Assembly (NCBI GenBank): GCA_019309665.1
Contig: JAFDFV010000152.1
Coordinates: 1 to 5,113 of the forward strand
Length of the DNA: 5,113 nt
Direction: 5' to 3'
DNA from: Deltaproteobacteria bacterium
GTDB lineage: Bacteria > Desulfobacterota > Desulfobacteria > Desulfobacterales > ETH-SRB1
In this document: positions 4,453-5,113 of the stretch, one piece after another
Position numbering within the stretch: position 1 is the stretch's first letter
Layout: the number at the start of each line of letters is the position of its first letter
The notes under the pieces: generated by a model
What the model was told of the DNA's origin: nothing
Databases searched by the model: none
Seen by the model: only the letters and a program-made list of their open reading frames with translations
Position numbers and translations under genes: made by a program

Positions 4453-5113
4453 TCATGCTGCCATTTTGAAAACTTCCTTTCTCCAATACACCTCAGCAGG
4501 TGTTTTTCTTTTGAACGACTGATGTGGTCGTTCAAAGTTGTAAAACTCAAAATATTCTTTAAGCCCGGCAATTAATTCCGTTACTGTTTCAAACTCTTCA
4601 AGAAATATCTTTTCGTACTTCACTGATCGCCATAAACGTTCTATGAAGATATTATCCATACAACGTCCTTTGCCATCCATGCTGATCTTGATACCTCTTT
4701 CTTTCAGTGTGCCGGTAAAAGCATTACCGGTATATTGTGAACCTTGATCGGTATTGAATATCTCAGGACTCTTATGCTTGCGAAGAGCACTCTCCAGAGC
4801 ATTCACACAGAAATCGTCATCCATTGTCACAGATACCTCCCAGGACAACACATAGCGACTTGCCCAATCCATAACTGCCGTCAGATACACAAATCCATGT
4901 GCCAGCCTGATATAGGTAATGTCGGAACACCAGACCTGATCAGGCTCTGTGATCGTCAATTTTTTCAGGAGATATGGGTACACATTATGCTCTCTGCGTG
5001 GCTTGCTTGTATTCGGTTTTGGAGCCACTGATTCAATACCCATTAAACGCATCAGTCGTTGAACACGTTTGCGGTTTACATGAAAACCCTGACGGTTCAA
5101 ATAGTCCCTCATC
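4453..5113 (-). CDS. IS3-family transposase OrfB, DDE integrase domain (5' partial)
   Basis: The C-terminal 219 or more residues of a cut-and-copy transposase that moves IS3-type elements through a circular intermediate. The frame is still open at the window edge; the ATG at 5110-5112 lies in the HTH_21 region and is probably internal. Counting from it: the DNA-binding helices RDYLNRQGFHVNRKRVQRLM (2-21), then an rve-type catalytic core with W61-C-S-D64 (first Asp), NTDQGSQYTG with D122, and DNIFIERLWRSVKYE with E158. D122 and E158 are separated by 35 residues, the classic DD(35)E spacing. The end YNFERPHQSFKRKTPAEVYW (191-210) is the standard IS3 C-terminus. All three catalytic residues are present and no stop or frameshift is seen. 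The upstream OrfA and the left inverted repeat lie outside; the right inverted repeat could not be placed with confidence in 4172-4452. Confidence 0.93.
   Translation of the reverse strand, partial: MRDYLNRQGFHVNRKRVQRLMRLMGIESVAPKPNTSKPRREHNVYPYLLKKLTITEPDQVWCSDITYIRLAHGFVYLTAVMDWASRYVLSWEVSVTMDDDFCVNALESALRKHKSPEIFNTDQGSQYTGNAFTGTLKERGIKISMDGKGRCMDNIFIERLWRSVKYEKIFLEEFETVTELIAGLKEYFEFYNFERPHQSFKRKTPAEVYWRKEVFKMAA

Noticed and set aside
1..5113. CRISPR array or tRNA/rRNA gene
   Set aside because: No regularly spaced short repeats and no cloverleaf or rRNA-like segment were seen on either strand.

Overview
The window looks like a decayed defence and mobile-element region of a Gram-negative bacterial chromosome with moderate G+C. 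Most genes are broken or partial. The only full-length, clearly intact large gene is an OLD-family nuclease (809-2776). Strong AGG-type ribosome binding sites, a degraded integron-style attC site, a group IIC intron fragment and an IS3-family transposase would fit a proteobacterium or a Desulfobacterota-like lineage. The sequence alone does not settle the taxon.

Left part (1-808): the window opens inside the C-terminal end of a type IIG restriction-modification enzyme (TaqI/Eco57I-like specificity region), ending at 483. An ATG at 467 overlaps its stop and begins a PIN-like gene (motif FLDTN). That gene is interrupted in frame by TAA and TAG but clearly continues past both, so it is a pseudogene.

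Centre (809-3038): the OLD nuclease (N-terminal ABC-type ATPase plus C-terminal Toprim) has a strong GGAGG ribosome binding site. Two short 5' gene stubs follow in the same direction. One resembles the N-terminus of a PDDEXK-like or homing-endonuclease-like protein. The other is a CxxC zinc-ribbon N-terminus. Both keep a start codon but are cut off after 33 and 43 codons.

Middle right (about 3033-3660): on the minus strand lies the 5' (domain I and following) part of a group IIC intron RNA, about 360 bases, without reverse transcriptase or domain V. Its 5' end abuts a bulged hairpin that looks like an integron attC site. Ten or so bases past that site, a Mrr-like restriction endonuclease gene starts on the plus strand, but it is frameshifted before the catalytic core is complete. 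This arrangement is what a IIC-attC intron inserted in the bottom strand of a cassette attC site would leave.

Right part (3660-5113): an intergenic stretch holds a near-perfect 22-bp inverted repeat. Next come a small ribbon-helix-helix protein on the minus strand, preceded by two imperfect direct repeats of about 48 bp, then another inverted repeat, and finally the C-terminal 219+ residues of an IS3-family DDE transposase (minus strand) running off the window.

Taken together, the genes suggest a hotspot where phage-defence modules (type IIG R-M, PIN, OLD, Mrr-like nucleases) accumulated and then eroded through mobile-element insertion and deletion. No complete new multi-gene system is visible. 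The most unusual structure is the attC/IIC-intron junction.
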